From contig JAKAHW010000001.1 of assembly GCA_021825285.1 (NCBI GenBank), positions 1-36,483 on the forward strand: DNA of 36,483 nt. The letters are read 5' to 3'. Each line of letters starts with the position of its first letter. Positions within the stretch are counted from its first letter, which is position 1. The notes beneath the pieces are model-generated. The model ran no database searches. It was given only the letters and a program-made list of their open reading frames with translations, and was not told the DNA's origin. Source of the stretch: a bacterium (GTDB taxonomy: Bacteria; Patescibacteria; Microgenomatia; Levybacterales; GWA1-39-11). Shown in pieces: positions 12,813-21,056 of this stretch. Made by a program: the position numbers and the translations under genes.

Positions 12813-14416
12813 AATTAAACACTTTATATTACTTGAAAATAGCGAAAAGCCATATAAAAAAATGGCATATATTTGCCGTATCTATTTTTCTTTTTGTTTT
12901 TTTTGACGGTATTCTTCTTTTGAATAATTTCCAGAATGTGGTGCCAATTGTCGGACTCAGGTTTGAGGGGGAAAATGTTTCCTTTTTGGGAATGACGAAG
13001 CTTGAAAAAATTATTGTAGAAAAGGCTACGGTTAATAACCGTCCGCTTACATTTTCTTATAAAGATAAAAAGATTAGCGTCTATCCATCTGACGTAGGAT
13101 ACAGCGTAAACTCATCATTCATGGTGAACAAAAGCTTGCTTGTTGGGCGTCAGGGTAATATATTTCAGAAATTAATTACACAAACCAGAGCTATGTTTGG
13201 TTTGGAAGATATAAAACTTTCCGGAAATATTTCTCGTGCGCTGCTTACGCTTGAGCTGTTACAAATAAAAGATCAAATTAGCCATGATCCCATACCAATA
13301 CATCCTGATTTTGCAAGCGATATGCTAAAAACTATTCCTGCGAAGTCTGGCATTCAAATTGATTTGGGGAAGCTCAGAGCATTAATTGTAAAAAACATTA
13401 GCCATCCCCCGCAAAAACCAATAAGCCTTCCAGTTGGTGAAATTACTCCTATCTTTCATGCGGAAAATGAATTAGCGCCTCTTCGCGAACAAGCTTTTAG
13501 CCTGACACAGTCTTCCATTTCAATTTCAAGCGGTGGGCAAATTTTTACTTTAACTCCAAAAGATTTGAAAGCAATATTGGTTGTGGTTGAGCGTCCAAAC
13601 CCAAATAATCCAAAAAAAACTAGGCTTGTGCTAAGGCTAGAGGACAGATTATTGAATCAACAATTGGGAATTTTCGCTGCCAAAGTAGAAACGCTTACGC
13701 ATTCTGAATTTGATGACCATGATGCGCGTGCCGCAATCTATGCTCAGTTTTACTCAGGAAAACACGAAACAGCTATTATTCCAACCGGACAAACACTTCG
13801 TGCAAAAAACGTTTTAGGGGTGCAAAATAAACCCGGGCCAAAAACTGCCTATCTTACTTTCGATGATGGGCCAAATACAATTTACCATCCGCTTATTTTG
13901 GATATATTAAAGCAATATAATGCCCATGCTACATTTTTTCTTGTTGGGCAAAATATTAATTCCGCACATGACCCTGCAATTAGGACGCTTACCGATGGAC
14001 ATCTCGTTGGGAATCACTCCCTCACTCATTCATTTTTACCAAACTTTTCCTCTCCTTTTATTTTTAATGAGCTTGATAAAACAGATAATATCTTAAAGTC
14101 AATTAACGGAAATAATACAGTTTTGTTTTTTAGGCCCCCTTATGGAGGGATAAATACGTATGTGGTAAGTAATGCCCATAAATTGGGTCTTCGAGTATTT
14201 TTGTGGGACGTTGACCCCCGAGATTGGTCAGAGCCATCCACAGATGATTTAGTTCAAAGAGTAGTAGGCGCAACACATGACGGCTCCGATATTCTTCTGC
14301 ACTCAAACCACTTGGCAACCGTTAGGGCTTTACCGCGAATTATTGAAAACCTAAGATCACAAGGGTATACTTTTAAAACACTTGACGCATATCCCCGTCC
14401 GGAACAGCTTTGGTAA
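12809..14416 (+). CDS. Membrane-anchored NodB polysaccharide deacetylase with N-terminal PG_binding_4/VanW-like region
   Basis: A 535-residue protein starting at the ATG that overlaps the preceding stop (ATGA); an earlier in-frame ATG at 12794 is inside the upstream gene. One membrane helix lies near residues 20-40. Residues about 60-160 look like the VanW-associated peptidoglycan-binding module (SDVGYSVNSSF followed by SLLVGRQGN). The NodB domain starts near residue 345: TFDDGP (D352, D353), NHSLTH metal His pair, RPPYGG and DVDPRDW. The last motif reads LLHSN where many relatives have a conserved His-Asp, a small departure. Probably deacetylates cell-wall glycan. It closes the operon from 9544. 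Confidence 0.88.
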   Translation: MKLNTLYYLKIAKSHIKKWHIFAVSIFLFVFFDGILLLNNFQNVVPIVGLRFEGENVSFLGMTKLEKIIVEKATVNNRPLTFSYKDKKISVYPSDVGYSVNSSFMVNKSLLVGRQGNIFQKLITQTRAMFGLEDIKLSGNISRALLTLELLQIKDQISHDPIPIHPDFASDMLKTIPAKSGIQIDLGKLRALIVKNISHPPQKPISLPVGEITPIFHAENELAPLREQAFSLTQSSISISSGGQIFTLTPKDLKAILVVVERPNPNNPKKTRLVLRLEDRLLNQQLGIFAAKVETLTHSEFDDHDARAAIYAQFYSGKHETAIIPTGQTLRAKNVLGVQNKPGPKTAYLTFDDGPNTIYHPLILDILKQYNAHATFFLVGQNINSAHDPAIRTLTDGHLVGNHSLTHSFLPNFSSPFIFNELDKTDNILKSINGNNTVLFFRPPYGGINTYVVSNAHKLGLRVFLWDVDPRDWSEPSTDDLVQRVVGATHDGSDILLHSNHLATVRALPRIIENLRSQGYTFKTLDAYPRPEQLW

Positions 14417-14431
14417 TTTCAAAGTTAATGC

Positions 14432-14569
14432 TTATTGCATTATAGAGCGAAGAATTTGAGCTACGATTTCCGCTTTCACACCATTTCCCATGCGTTTTCT
14501 TACGTGAACCAAAATTGTCCTTTTTCTTTGATCCGCTTTCGAAATTTGTTGAGATTCTCTTTCTTTCAT
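14432..14569 (-). CDS. Small basic protein, 45 residues (hypothetical)
   Basis: An intact ATG-to-TAA frame in the 258-bp gap between two envelope genes and on the opposite strand. The product, starting MKERESQQISKADQRKR, is strongly basic and predicted helical, with a possible helix-turn-helix-like second half (VKAEIVAQILRSIM). No clear ribosome site is seen. It may be a genuine small DNA- or RNA-binding protein or a chance frame; there is no homology evidence here. Confidence 0.35.
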   Translation of the reverse strand: MKERESQQISKADQRKRTILVHVRKRMGNGVKAEIVAQILRSIMQ

Positions 14570-14603
14570 GAGCCTAAGTTTAGTCCTTTAAAAAATAATT
14601 AAC

Positions 14604-14620
14604 TTCACAAAAACTTCACA
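14604..14620 (+). promoter_or_regulatory. Two TTCACA direct repeats with 11-bp spacing
   Basis: TTCACA at 14604-14609 and 14615-14620 are exactly one helical turn apart, upstream of dsbA and of the small gene on the other strand. This spacing and motif resemble PHO-box type operators for OmpR/PhoB-family regulators; the identity of the regulator is not known. Confidence 0.35.
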
Positions 14621-14674
14621 GTTTACAACCGTTTTTCTTGAACTTGTCGTGCTTTTCTGCAATAATATATTTCG

Positions 14675-15403
14675 ATGGATGGGGAAAACCGTATTCCTAC
14701 AAAAAAAGAATTAAAACAGCTTCGAAAACTTGAGCGTCTTGATCGGGACAAAGCAGGCGCTCGTCAAAATACTGTGAAGTGGATTGTAATTGGAGTTGCC
14801 TCACTTCTATTTCTTGCCTTCTTCACTTTTCTCGTTGTTGTCTCTAAAGAAAGCTCCAAGCAGGCGACAACGGTTAAATTAAGTTCTCAGGGTTGGGTGA
14901 GGGGAGAAAAGACCGCAAAAGTTACCTTGACGGAGTTTTCTGATCTTCAGTGTCCTGCATGTAAAGCTTATGAGCCAATAGTAGAGCAAGCAATGAAGGA
15001 CTTAAACGGTAAACTGAAGCTTGTTTACAAACATTTCCCTCTTCCGGCTCATAAAAATGGATTGGCTGCGGCAAAAGCGGCCGAGGCAGCAGGAGTACAA
15101 GGAAAATTTTGGGAAATGCATGATTTGCTTTTCCAAAAGCAGGAAGAGTGGGGCGTGCTCGATGCAGGAAGTGTAAGCGATAAGTTTGTTGCTTACGCTG
15201 CAGGCCTAAAATTGGATCAGGATAAGTTTAAGTCTGACCTTAACGACAGCAGCTTGGAAGCAAAAATCAAAGCAGAGCAGAGTGAAGGAATTGATTTGGG
15301 AGTCAACTCTACGCCTACTTTTTACATAAATAATCAATTGGTCCAAAGCGCTCCCCAATCATATCCGGAATTTAAAAAGTTAATTGATCAATATATTAAG
15401 TGA
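14675..15403 (+). CDS. Membrane-anchored DsbA-family thiol oxidoreductase
   Basis: Introduces disulfides into exported proteins. The 242-residue product has a charged cytosolic N-terminus, one membrane helix (about 35-57), and a DsbA-like thioredoxin domain of the thioredoxin_4 type: active site C93-P-A-C96 in FSDLQCPACKAYEP and the cis-proline loop STPTFYINN (P214). A TAATAT box ends six bases before the ATG with TTGAAC 19 nt further up, so translation is probably leaderless. The DsbB gene follows 9 nt downstream, giving a complete oxidation pair, and a sortase follows that. Confidence 0.93.
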   Translation: MDGENRIPTKKELKQLRKLERLDRDKAGARQNTVKWIVIGVASLLFLAFFTFLVVVSKESSKQATTVKLSSQGWVRGEKTAKVTLTEFSDLQCPACKAYEPIVEQAMKDLNGKLKLVYKHFPLPAHKNGLAAAKAAEAAGVQGKFWEMHDLLFQKQEEWGVLDAGSVSDKFVAYAAGLKLDQDKFKSDLNDSSLEAKIKAEQSEGIDLGVNSTPTFYINNQLVQSAPQSYPEFKKLIDQYIK

Positions 15404-15412
15404 GCCTCTTAA

Positions 15413-15964
15413 ATGGATAAGCAAACTTTGGAAATTATTTTAAGAATTTTTTCCTCTTTAATTTTAATTTCAGATATTTTAATTGGAGTAGCTTTAATTT
15501 TGTTTTCCATTTACAAAACGCAAAAAAAGAAAAGCGGTCTATTGTTTGGTCTGTTTCACTTTTTGAGCGAAAACGTTTTATCTTGCACCTTTTTAATGGC
15601 GCTTTCGGCAACTTTGGGAAGCTATTTTCTATCTGAAGTTGCCAAATATCCTCCATGCGCGCTTTGCTGGTACCAAAGAATTTTTATGTTTCCCCAACCA
15701 ATAATTTTAGGGATAGCTCTTTTGAAAAATCAAAGTCAAGCAAAGCTTTATTCCGGAGTTCTTGCTCTGGTCGGTTTTTCAATTGCAATTTATCACATAA
15801 TTGTCCAGAGTTCGTTGCTTCCCGCTCCGTGTTCGGTTGATTCCGTCAATTGCGCTACCAAACAATTTGTGTATTTTGGATATGTCACAATTCCCGTAAT
15901 GTCTGCAACCGCTTTTGCAGGCATAATTCTTCTTCTATTCTTTGATTGGAAAAAGAAAAATTAA
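15413..15964 (+). CDS. DsbB/BdbC-family disulfide oxidoreductase
   Basis: Reoxidises DsbA by passing electrons to a membrane quinone or other acceptor. The 183-residue protein has five hydrophobic segments (one more than classic DsbB). The conserved first pair is C82-A-L-C85 in PPCALCWYQRI, including the Arg that contacts quinone in the family, and the second pair is C140 and C147 in the periplasmic loop. It directly follows dsbA. It is notable because the electron acceptor in a CPR cell with a limited respiratory chain is unclear. Confidence 0.93.
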   Translation: MDKQTLEIILRIFSSLILISDILIGVALILFSIYKTQKKKSGLLFGLFHFLSENVLSCTFLMALSATLGSYFLSEVAKYPPCALCWYQRIFMFPQPIILGIALLKNQSQAKLYSGVLALVGFSIAIYHIIVQSSLLPAPCSVDSVNCATKQFVYFGYVTIPVMSATAFAGIILLLFFDWKKKN

Positions 15965-15968
15965 CTTC

Positions 15969-16682
15969 ATGAATAATAAACATTTTCTGAAACTTCTTAT
16001 ACTTCGCACTATTGGAAATTTTTTGGTGCTGTTTACCTTGTTTGGCTTTTTTGCAACATTTGGACCTGCGGCATATTACGAGGTTTCATACAGAGTAGAA
16101 AGGTTTAAGGGAATTCATTATACGCTTGCTGAAGCGCCGAAGAGCTCGTTTAAAAAACAAACAGAAGCAAATTTACCTCAAACACAAGCTCCAAGTTTTT
16201 TTGAAGGACTTACTTCAAACAGTAAGGAAAAAGTCTTAATTCCGCCTTCTACAAATTTTTCAGTTGTAATTCCAAAAATCGGAGCAGCGGAGGCCGTAAC
16301 TCCAAATGTTGATCCCGACAACGAGTCAGCATACCTTGAAGTTCTGCGTTCCACAATTGCCCATGCAAAAGGCTCAGCTTTCCCCGGGATGAATGGAAGA
16401 ACTTATATTTTTGCCCACTCGGCAGATAATTTTTGGAACGTAGGACGGTATAACGCAGTATTTTACCTTCTCAAAGAAATGGAAGTAAACGATGAAATTT
16501 ATGTTTTCTTTCAGGGCAAAAAATTTACTTACAAAGTCTATGATAAAAAAATTGTGGATCCAAAAGAAACTCAATATATTACTTCAAACCTGGGACAAGG
16601 AGAAGACTTGGTGCTCCAAACATGCTGGCCACCTGGGACAGCTTGGAAGAGGTTATTAATATTCGCCCGCCCGAAAGTATAG
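15969..16682 (+). CDS. Sortase (transpeptidase anchoring surface proteins)
   Basis: A 237-residue membrane protein with an N-terminal signal-anchor (about 8-33) and a sortase fold. The catalytic triad is visible: H150 in FAHSADNFW, C219 in LQTCWPPG and R228 in AWKRLLIF. I start at 15969 because the earlier ATG at 15942 lies inside dsbB. No protein in this window shows a clear LPxTG sorting signal, so its substrates are elsewhere or use a different motif. It is probably co-transcribed with dsbA and dsbB. Confidence 0.92.
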   Translation: MNNKHFLKLLILRTIGNFLVLFTLFGFFATFGPAAYYEVSYRVERFKGIHYTLAEAPKSSFKKQTEANLPQTQAPSFFEGLTSNSKEKVLIPPSTNFSVVIPKIGAAEAVTPNVDPDNESAYLEVLRSTIAHAKGSAFPGMNGRTYIFAHSADNFWNVGRYNAVFYLLKEMEVNDEIYVFFQGKKFTYKVYDKKIVDPKETQYITSNLGQGEDLVLQTCWPPGTAWKRLLIFARPKV

Positions 16683-16730
16683 TGTAAAAACGGTAGATTT
16701 TCATCATGGGGCGAGCTTAATAATTTAAAT

Positions 16731-17435
16731 CTATATGCTTGAATCTTTTGCAAAAGCAAGAGCCTCACGCATCACTCTTATCGCTTCCTCCGGATTGTTT
16801 TTCAAAAATTCAATTGTTGTTAGATCTTTAATTTTTTTAATATTTTGATATTGTTTTGTTGCAAGAATTGTAGCAAGTCTTTTGGCAAGCCATTGTGCCG
16901 ATTTTTCATTTGAGCTTCTTTCAATTAATTCACGAAGAATGATTGCAGCCGCATTTTTTTGAAACCATAATTTTGCTCTCGGATTTCCGTTAATCATGTC
17001 AAGCAGATTACTTGACTCATTATCCTCTAATGGTTCTGGGGAGATGTTATCTGTTACAAATTGCTTTGCATCATTTTCCGGAACTACAACCCTATTATCG
17101 GGTTTTCTTATGTGAGGAAGCGCAGAAATTTTTTTTGTCAAAACTCCAAAATCTTTTGCTATAAATGAGTAATCGGATGCATTTAAGCCTTTGAATTGTG
17201 TGCTTTCTTCTGTTCCGAAAAAAAACCTTGAAATGGAGGATACCATTTCGGTTGTAGTATTAAATTTCACATCTGCAGGAGTATCAAGGCTGGGGTTATA
17301 AGGGAGACTACCTCCTCTTCCTGCAACACGGTAAACTAAAACCGCAACAGAGTTAGGATTATAAGTTTGTCTCTTTTCTTTTACAAAACTAAAAGGCCTC
17401 TCTTTTCCCGGAGGAGTTGATTCACCGGATTCCAT
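16731..17435 (-). CDS. Hypothetical protein, 234 residues
   Basis: No family recognised. The N-terminal half is Ser/Pro-rich then beta-like (SVAVLVYRVAGRGG), and the C-terminal half is helical and charged (AAAIILRELIERSSNEKSAQWLAKRLATI, shown to residue about 200, then IRVMREALAFAK). There is no signal peptide. The ATG at 17435 is preferred over one at 17462 because a TATAAT box (17443-17448) ends seven bases before it, a leaderless layout. It is divergent from mreC, which suggests shared control but no function. Confidence 0.7.
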   Translation of the reverse strand: MESGESTPPGKERPFSFVKEKRQTYNPNSVAVLVYRVAGRGGSLPYNPSLDTPADVKFNTTTEMVSSISRFFFGTEESTQFKGLNASDYSFIAKDFGVLTKKISALPHIRKPDNRVVVPENDAKQFVTDNISPEPLEDNESSNLLDMINGNPRAKLWFQKNAAAIILRELIERSSNEKSAQWLAKRLATILATKQYQNIKKIKDLTTIEFLKNNPEEAIRVMREALAFAKDSSI

Positions 17436-17442
17436 CACGCTT

Positions 17443-17448
17443 ATTATA
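17443..17448 (-). promoter_or_regulatory. -10 box (TATAAT) for the hypothetical gene at 16731-17435
   Basis: TATAAT stands seven bases before the ATG, fixing the start and implying a leaderless transcript; no strong -35 is seen. Confidence 0.5.
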
Positions 17449-17521
17449 TAAGTTATTATCAAATTATTCTATAGAATTGTATTTTTTATGCCATGCGAGT
17501 AGAATTGTTTGTATTCTAAAT

Positions 17522-18280
17522 ATGAAAAAAAGGGTTAACATTATTCTCCTGATTTTTTTACTCGTTTCCTTCTTAGCTTTCTTAAATCCAACTTTCCCCC
17601 CTTTTAAAATTGTGCGAGGTTTTGCGCAAGCTATTTTTTCAGTTCCAAAACTTGCTTTATATACTGTAAAACTTGGTTTTCTTTCTGAAGGAAAAGAAGT
17701 GAGTCAATTAAAGGATGAGAATAGAAAGCTTTATGAAAAACTTTCGGATTTTGACCGTTTAAAAAGGGACAACGAGGCTTTAAGATCTCAATTTGAAATA
17801 AGTTCTGCTGCTTCCCAAAACCTTCTTTTAGCAAAAGTTATAGGATTTCTTGGTCCTCTCTCAAACCCAACGAGCCTTATTATTGACAAGGGAGAAATAG
17901 ATGGTGTAAAAAATGGGCAAGCTGTAGTTTCCGGAAAAAATTTAGTAGGAAAAATAGAGAATATTTCAGAAAAGTTTTCTCAAGTGATGCTCCCCGTTAA
18001 TAAAAACTTCACAGTTCTTGGGAAAAGTTCAAATAATAATTCACAAGGAATAGTTCGGGGGGAAAATGACTTTATTTTATTTGACCAAATTGTGATAACA
18101 GAAAAGGTTGAGGATCAAGAAGTGGTACTTACTAAGGGAGAAGATAATGGAATTCAAAGCGATTTAATTGTAGGGAAGATAAGTTCGGTAAATAGGCGTG
18201 AGTCTGCGCCTTTTCAAACTGCAAAAATAGAGAGTCTCGTTCCTTTTTCAAAACTTGAGACGGTTTTTATAGAGAAATAA
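17522..18280 (+). CDS. mreC: Rod shape-determining protein MreC
   Basis: A bitopic membrane protein linking MreB filaments to extracytoplasmic cell-wall synthases. The 252-residue product has one membrane helix (about 5-25), a coiled coil (about 55-85, with QLKDENRKLYEKL), and the paired beta-barrel domain with AKVIGFLG, LIIDKGEIDGVKNGQAVV and LVGKIENIS. Upstream, TTGTAT, 17 nt, TAGAAT ends 16 nt before the ATG. The in-frame start at 17417 has no supporting signals and falls across the divergent promoter. The stop and the mreD start share TAATG. Confidence 0.92.
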   Translation: MKKRVNIILLIFLLVSFLAFLNPTFPPFKIVRGFAQAIFSVPKLALYTVKLGFLSEGKEVSQLKDENRKLYEKLSDFDRLKRDNEALRSQFEISSAASQNLLLAKVIGFLGPLSNPTSLIIDKGEIDGVKNGQAVVSGKNLVGKIENISEKFSQVMLPVNKNFTVLGKSSNNNSQGIVRGENDFILFDQIVITEKVEDQEVVLTKGEDNGIQSDLIVGKISSVNRRESAPFQTAKIESLVPFSKLETVFIEK

Positions 18281-18690
18281 TGAATCCGAAAAGCATTCTC
18301 GTAATTTTATTATTCTTGGCGTTATTACTAGAAACTACCATTATTTCATTTCCTCTGTTTCTTTTTGTTGCGGTTGTTTATTTTGTTTTATATCCCAAAA
18401 CCCAGACTTTATTTGTTCTTTTGGCCGGGAGTCTTGTTCTTGATTCCCTAACGTCAGGGCGTTTTGGCTCAACTTCTCTATTTATGTTTGCTGTCCTTCT
18501 TTTTTTAAGCATATATCAAGGAGTTTTGGACATAAAAAATTACAAAATATTGCTTATAGCAATATTTATTTTTTCTTTAATTTACGCTTACGTTTTTTCT
18601 TACACTTTGAATTTTTTTGTTTATCTTTTGATTTACGGAACTATCTTTACTGCTTTGTTTGTAGGATTTAAAAAGAAATTAATATACTAG
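18280..18690 (+). CDS. mreD: Rod shape-determining membrane protein MreD
   Basis: A 136-residue, very hydrophobic protein with about five membrane helices, in the usual position between mreC and the PBP2 gene. Sequence conservation is low in this family, so the call rests mainly on topology, size and order. PBP2 starts 1 nt after its stop, so mreC-mreD-PBP2 is one operon. Confidence 0.82.
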   Translation: MNPKSILVILLFLALLLETTIISFPLFLFVAVVYFVLYPKTQTLFVLLAGSLVLDSLTSGRFGSTSLFMFAVLLFLSIYQGVLDIKNYKILLIAIFIFSLIYAYVFSYTLNFFVYLLIYGTIFTALFVGFKKKLIY

Positions 18691-18691
18691 T

Positions 18692-20476
18692 ATGTCTAAA
18701 AAAAAAGTTGGTATTGCCTTTTCAGATTTTGTTACGGAGGAAACTTTTAAACATAGAGTTTCAAAAAGTTCCTTTGTTCCCGCTGAAATTTTTGCTTTTG
18801 CTCCGCTATTTTTCCTGGTACTTTTATTTTCGCTGATTTTTTTCAGACTTTTTTATATCCAAATAATAAGGGGAGATTATTACAGAGGTCTTGCAAATAC
18901 AAACCGGACCAGAACTACGATAATCCCTGCGCCTCGGGGAATTATTTATGACATAAAAGGAAGAACGCTTGTTAATAATTCTCCCTCTTTTGAAATCATT
19001 GAAAAAGATTCAAAAGGTAAAGATAAGATTAAGAGAATTGATAAAGACGAGGCTTTGAAATTAATTGCACAAGGCAAAAAAGTCGAAAACGATGTTGAGC
19101 GGAATTATTTGTTCCGCGAATCATTTGCGCAAACCTTAGGATATGTAGGGCAAATTTCTGACAAAGAAGTTTTATTACCTGAATTTTCCGATTATTCCAT
19201 AACCGATTATGTAGGCAAGATGGGACTAGAGAAAGAATATGAGGGAATGCTTCACGGAAAAAACGGGAAAGAGCTTTTTGAAGTGAATTCGAAAGGTGAA
19301 AAAGTCCGAAGTCTCGGGCGGGAGGAGCCACAACAAGGCGAAAGCCTTAATACAACTTTAAATCTAGACTTAGAGTTGGCAGCAAATAATGCATTTGCAA
19401 ATCATAAAAAAGGAGCGGTTGTGGTTTCGGATCCGCGGGACGGAAGTATTTTGGCTCTTTATTCAAAACCGAATTTTGACCCCAATATTTTTACTCATTC
19501 CGACGCTTATACTCCTTCGGGTGCCTATTCAAGTCCTGAAGGTGTCCTTTTGGATTCGGATAATCACCCTTTTTTAAATCGTGCAATTTCCGGAACTTAC
19601 CCTCCCGGTTCTACTTTTAAGCTAATAACTGCAATTGCTGGTCTTGAGACAGGTGCGATAAAGGCGGATACCCAAATTCAAGACACTGGAGTTTTAAAAG
19701 TCGGAGCTTCTTCTTTTGGCAATTGGTATTGGCTTCAGTATGGGAAGACTGAAGGAAGTTTAAATGTTGTTGGAGCAATAAAGCGGTCAAACGATATTTT
19801 TTTCTATAAAACTGCTGAAGAGGCAGGGGTTGAAGGAGTATCTTTGTGGGCGAAAAATTTTGGACTTGGAGAAACATACGGCATAGATATGCCGGGGGAA
19901 GCGCACGGAACTGTACCGGATGAAAAATGGAAAAAAGAGTATATCCGAGAAAACTGGTATTTAGGAGATACATATAATTACGGAATAGGGCAAGGATATT
20001 TATTAACAACGCCTCTGCAGGTAAATATGTGGACAAGCGTTTTTGCAAATGACGGGACTTTGTATAAACCGCATTTGGTAAAAGGGCAAACAAAAATTTT
20101 AAAAAAGAATTTGGTGAAAAAAGAATATGCGGACTTGATAAGAGAAGGGATGTTTGAGTCTTGCGCAACAGGCGGAGTTGCCTGGCCTTTGTTTGATTTC
20201 AAAGTAAATAACGATAATTTAAAAATAGACAACCAGAATTATACGGAGGATGCATCGGGAGGTGCAAAAATGGTTCGTGTAAAAGTCGGATGTAAGACCG
20301 GAACTGCGCAAATCGGAGGAGAAAAAGACAATCCGCATGCGTGGATTACAGCTTTCGCGCCTTTCTATAACCCTGAAGTTGTGGTGACAGTCTTGGTAGA
20401 AAATGGAGGAGAGGGGTCTTCAATTGCCGGACCCATCGCCCGCGACATTTTAAAAGAATATTTCGAGAAAAAATGA
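18692..20476 (+). CDS. mrdA: Penicillin-binding protein 2 (elongation transpeptidase)
   Basis: The class B transpeptidase that cross-links peptidoglycan during rod elongation. The 594-residue protein has one N-terminal membrane helix (about 30-52), the dimerisation region with APRGIIYDIKGRTLV, and a transpeptidase domain with GSTFKLIT (S307, K310), RSND (S366-N367-D368) and KTGTAQ (K535). A loop between the first two motifs includes a Cys, and the region after residue 500 has two Cys (ESCATGG, VGCKTG) that may bond. RodA is not in the window, and mreB is 14 kb away. Confidence 0.93.
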   Translation: MSKKKVGIAFSDFVTEETFKHRVSKSSFVPAEIFAFAPLFFLVLLFSLIFFRLFYIQIIRGDYYRGLANTNRTRTTIIPAPRGIIYDIKGRTLVNNSPSFEIIEKDSKGKDKIKRIDKDEALKLIAQGKKVENDVERNYLFRESFAQTLGYVGQISDKEVLLPEFSDYSITDYVGKMGLEKEYEGMLHGKNGKELFEVNSKGEKVRSLGREEPQQGESLNTTLNLDLELAANNAFANHKKGAVVVSDPRDGSILALYSKPNFDPNIFTHSDAYTPSGAYSSPEGVLLDSDNHPFLNRAISGTYPPGSTFKLITAIAGLETGAIKADTQIQDTGVLKVGASSFGNWYWLQYGKTEGSLNVVGAIKRSNDIFFYKTAEEAGVEGVSLWAKNFGLGETYGIDMPGEAHGTVPDEKWKKEYIRENWYLGDTYNYGIGQGYLLTTPLQVNMWTSVFANDGTLYKPHLVKGQTKILKKNLVKKEYADLIREGMFESCATGGVAWPLFDFKVNNDNLKIDNQNYTEDASGGAKMVRVKVGCKTGTAQIGGEKDNPHAWITAFAPFYNPEVVVTVLVENGGEGSSIAGPIARDILKEYFEKK

Positions 20477-20489
20477 TTAGGGGTTTTAA

Positions 20490-20936
20490 TTATTTAAAAT
20501 TCGGGCTTTGCATTTTGTGAAGGTGTCTTACTACCATTCGGCCCGATTTGAAAGATCCTAATCTTTTGGTTTTTTCTTCTTCCATATCCTGAACTGATGT
20601 AACAAGCTGTATTAATTCGGCTCCCCTTTTTTCTTCCAGTGCCTTAATTGGACTAAAACTTCCTTTTTCAGTTACTCCATTGTAGGGATGGGGCATTCCA
20701 AAAAGCTGAGCCTCATGGTTTATTTGGGAAAATAAATCCCGAACCAAACCTTCCGGAAAATTTCCGGGAATATCTCTCAATGCTTCTTCCACACCGGAAA
20801 GGAACAGTTTGGGATGAGGAAAAAATTGGGAAAATCCTTCCATCGCCGTTTCAAAAAATGTTTTTGGTTTCTCAAGGGTTTCTATTGTTGCTTTTTGCAC
20901 AATATTACCTCTGCTTAATGTTTCAACTGTAATCAT
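20490..20936 (-). CDS. Hypothetical protein, 148 residues
   Basis: No family recognised. It is a soluble, charged protein, mixed helix, with one His-Pro rich turn (FFPHPKLFL), a MPHPYNGV motif and a basic end (GRMVVRHLHKM). It lies tail-to-tail with the PBP2 gene. A strong promoter (TTGAAA, 17 nt, TATAAT at 21020-21048) gives an untranslated leader of about 75 nt, unlike most first genes here, which look leaderless. Confidence 0.65.
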   Translation of the reverse strand: MITVETLSRGNIVQKATIETLEKPKTFFETAMEGFSQFFPHPKLFLSGVEEALRDIPGNFPEGLVRDLFSQINHEAQLFGMPHPYNGVTEKGSFSPIKALEEKRGAELIQLVTSVQDMEEEKTKRLGSFKSGRMVVRHLHKMQSPNFK

Positions 20937-20997
20937 AAGATTTGGGAAAAACTATTACTACTTTAAGTTCCTACGCTAAGATAAAACTCAGAAATAC

Positions 20998-21048
20998 GTA
21001 AGAGAAAAGTAAGAGAAGAATTATACCTTAAAATTTAAGCAATTTCAA
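20998..21048 (-). promoter_or_regulatory. Promoter plus 11-bp-spaced direct repeat upstream of the 148-residue unknown
   Basis: On the minus strand TTGAAA (21043-21048), 17 nt, TATAAT (21020-21025). Over the predicted start site GTAAGAGAA occurs twice on the plus strand (20998-21006 and 21009-21017), an 11-bp period that could be an operator. Confidence 0.55.
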
Positions 21049-21056
21049 ACTTAAAT

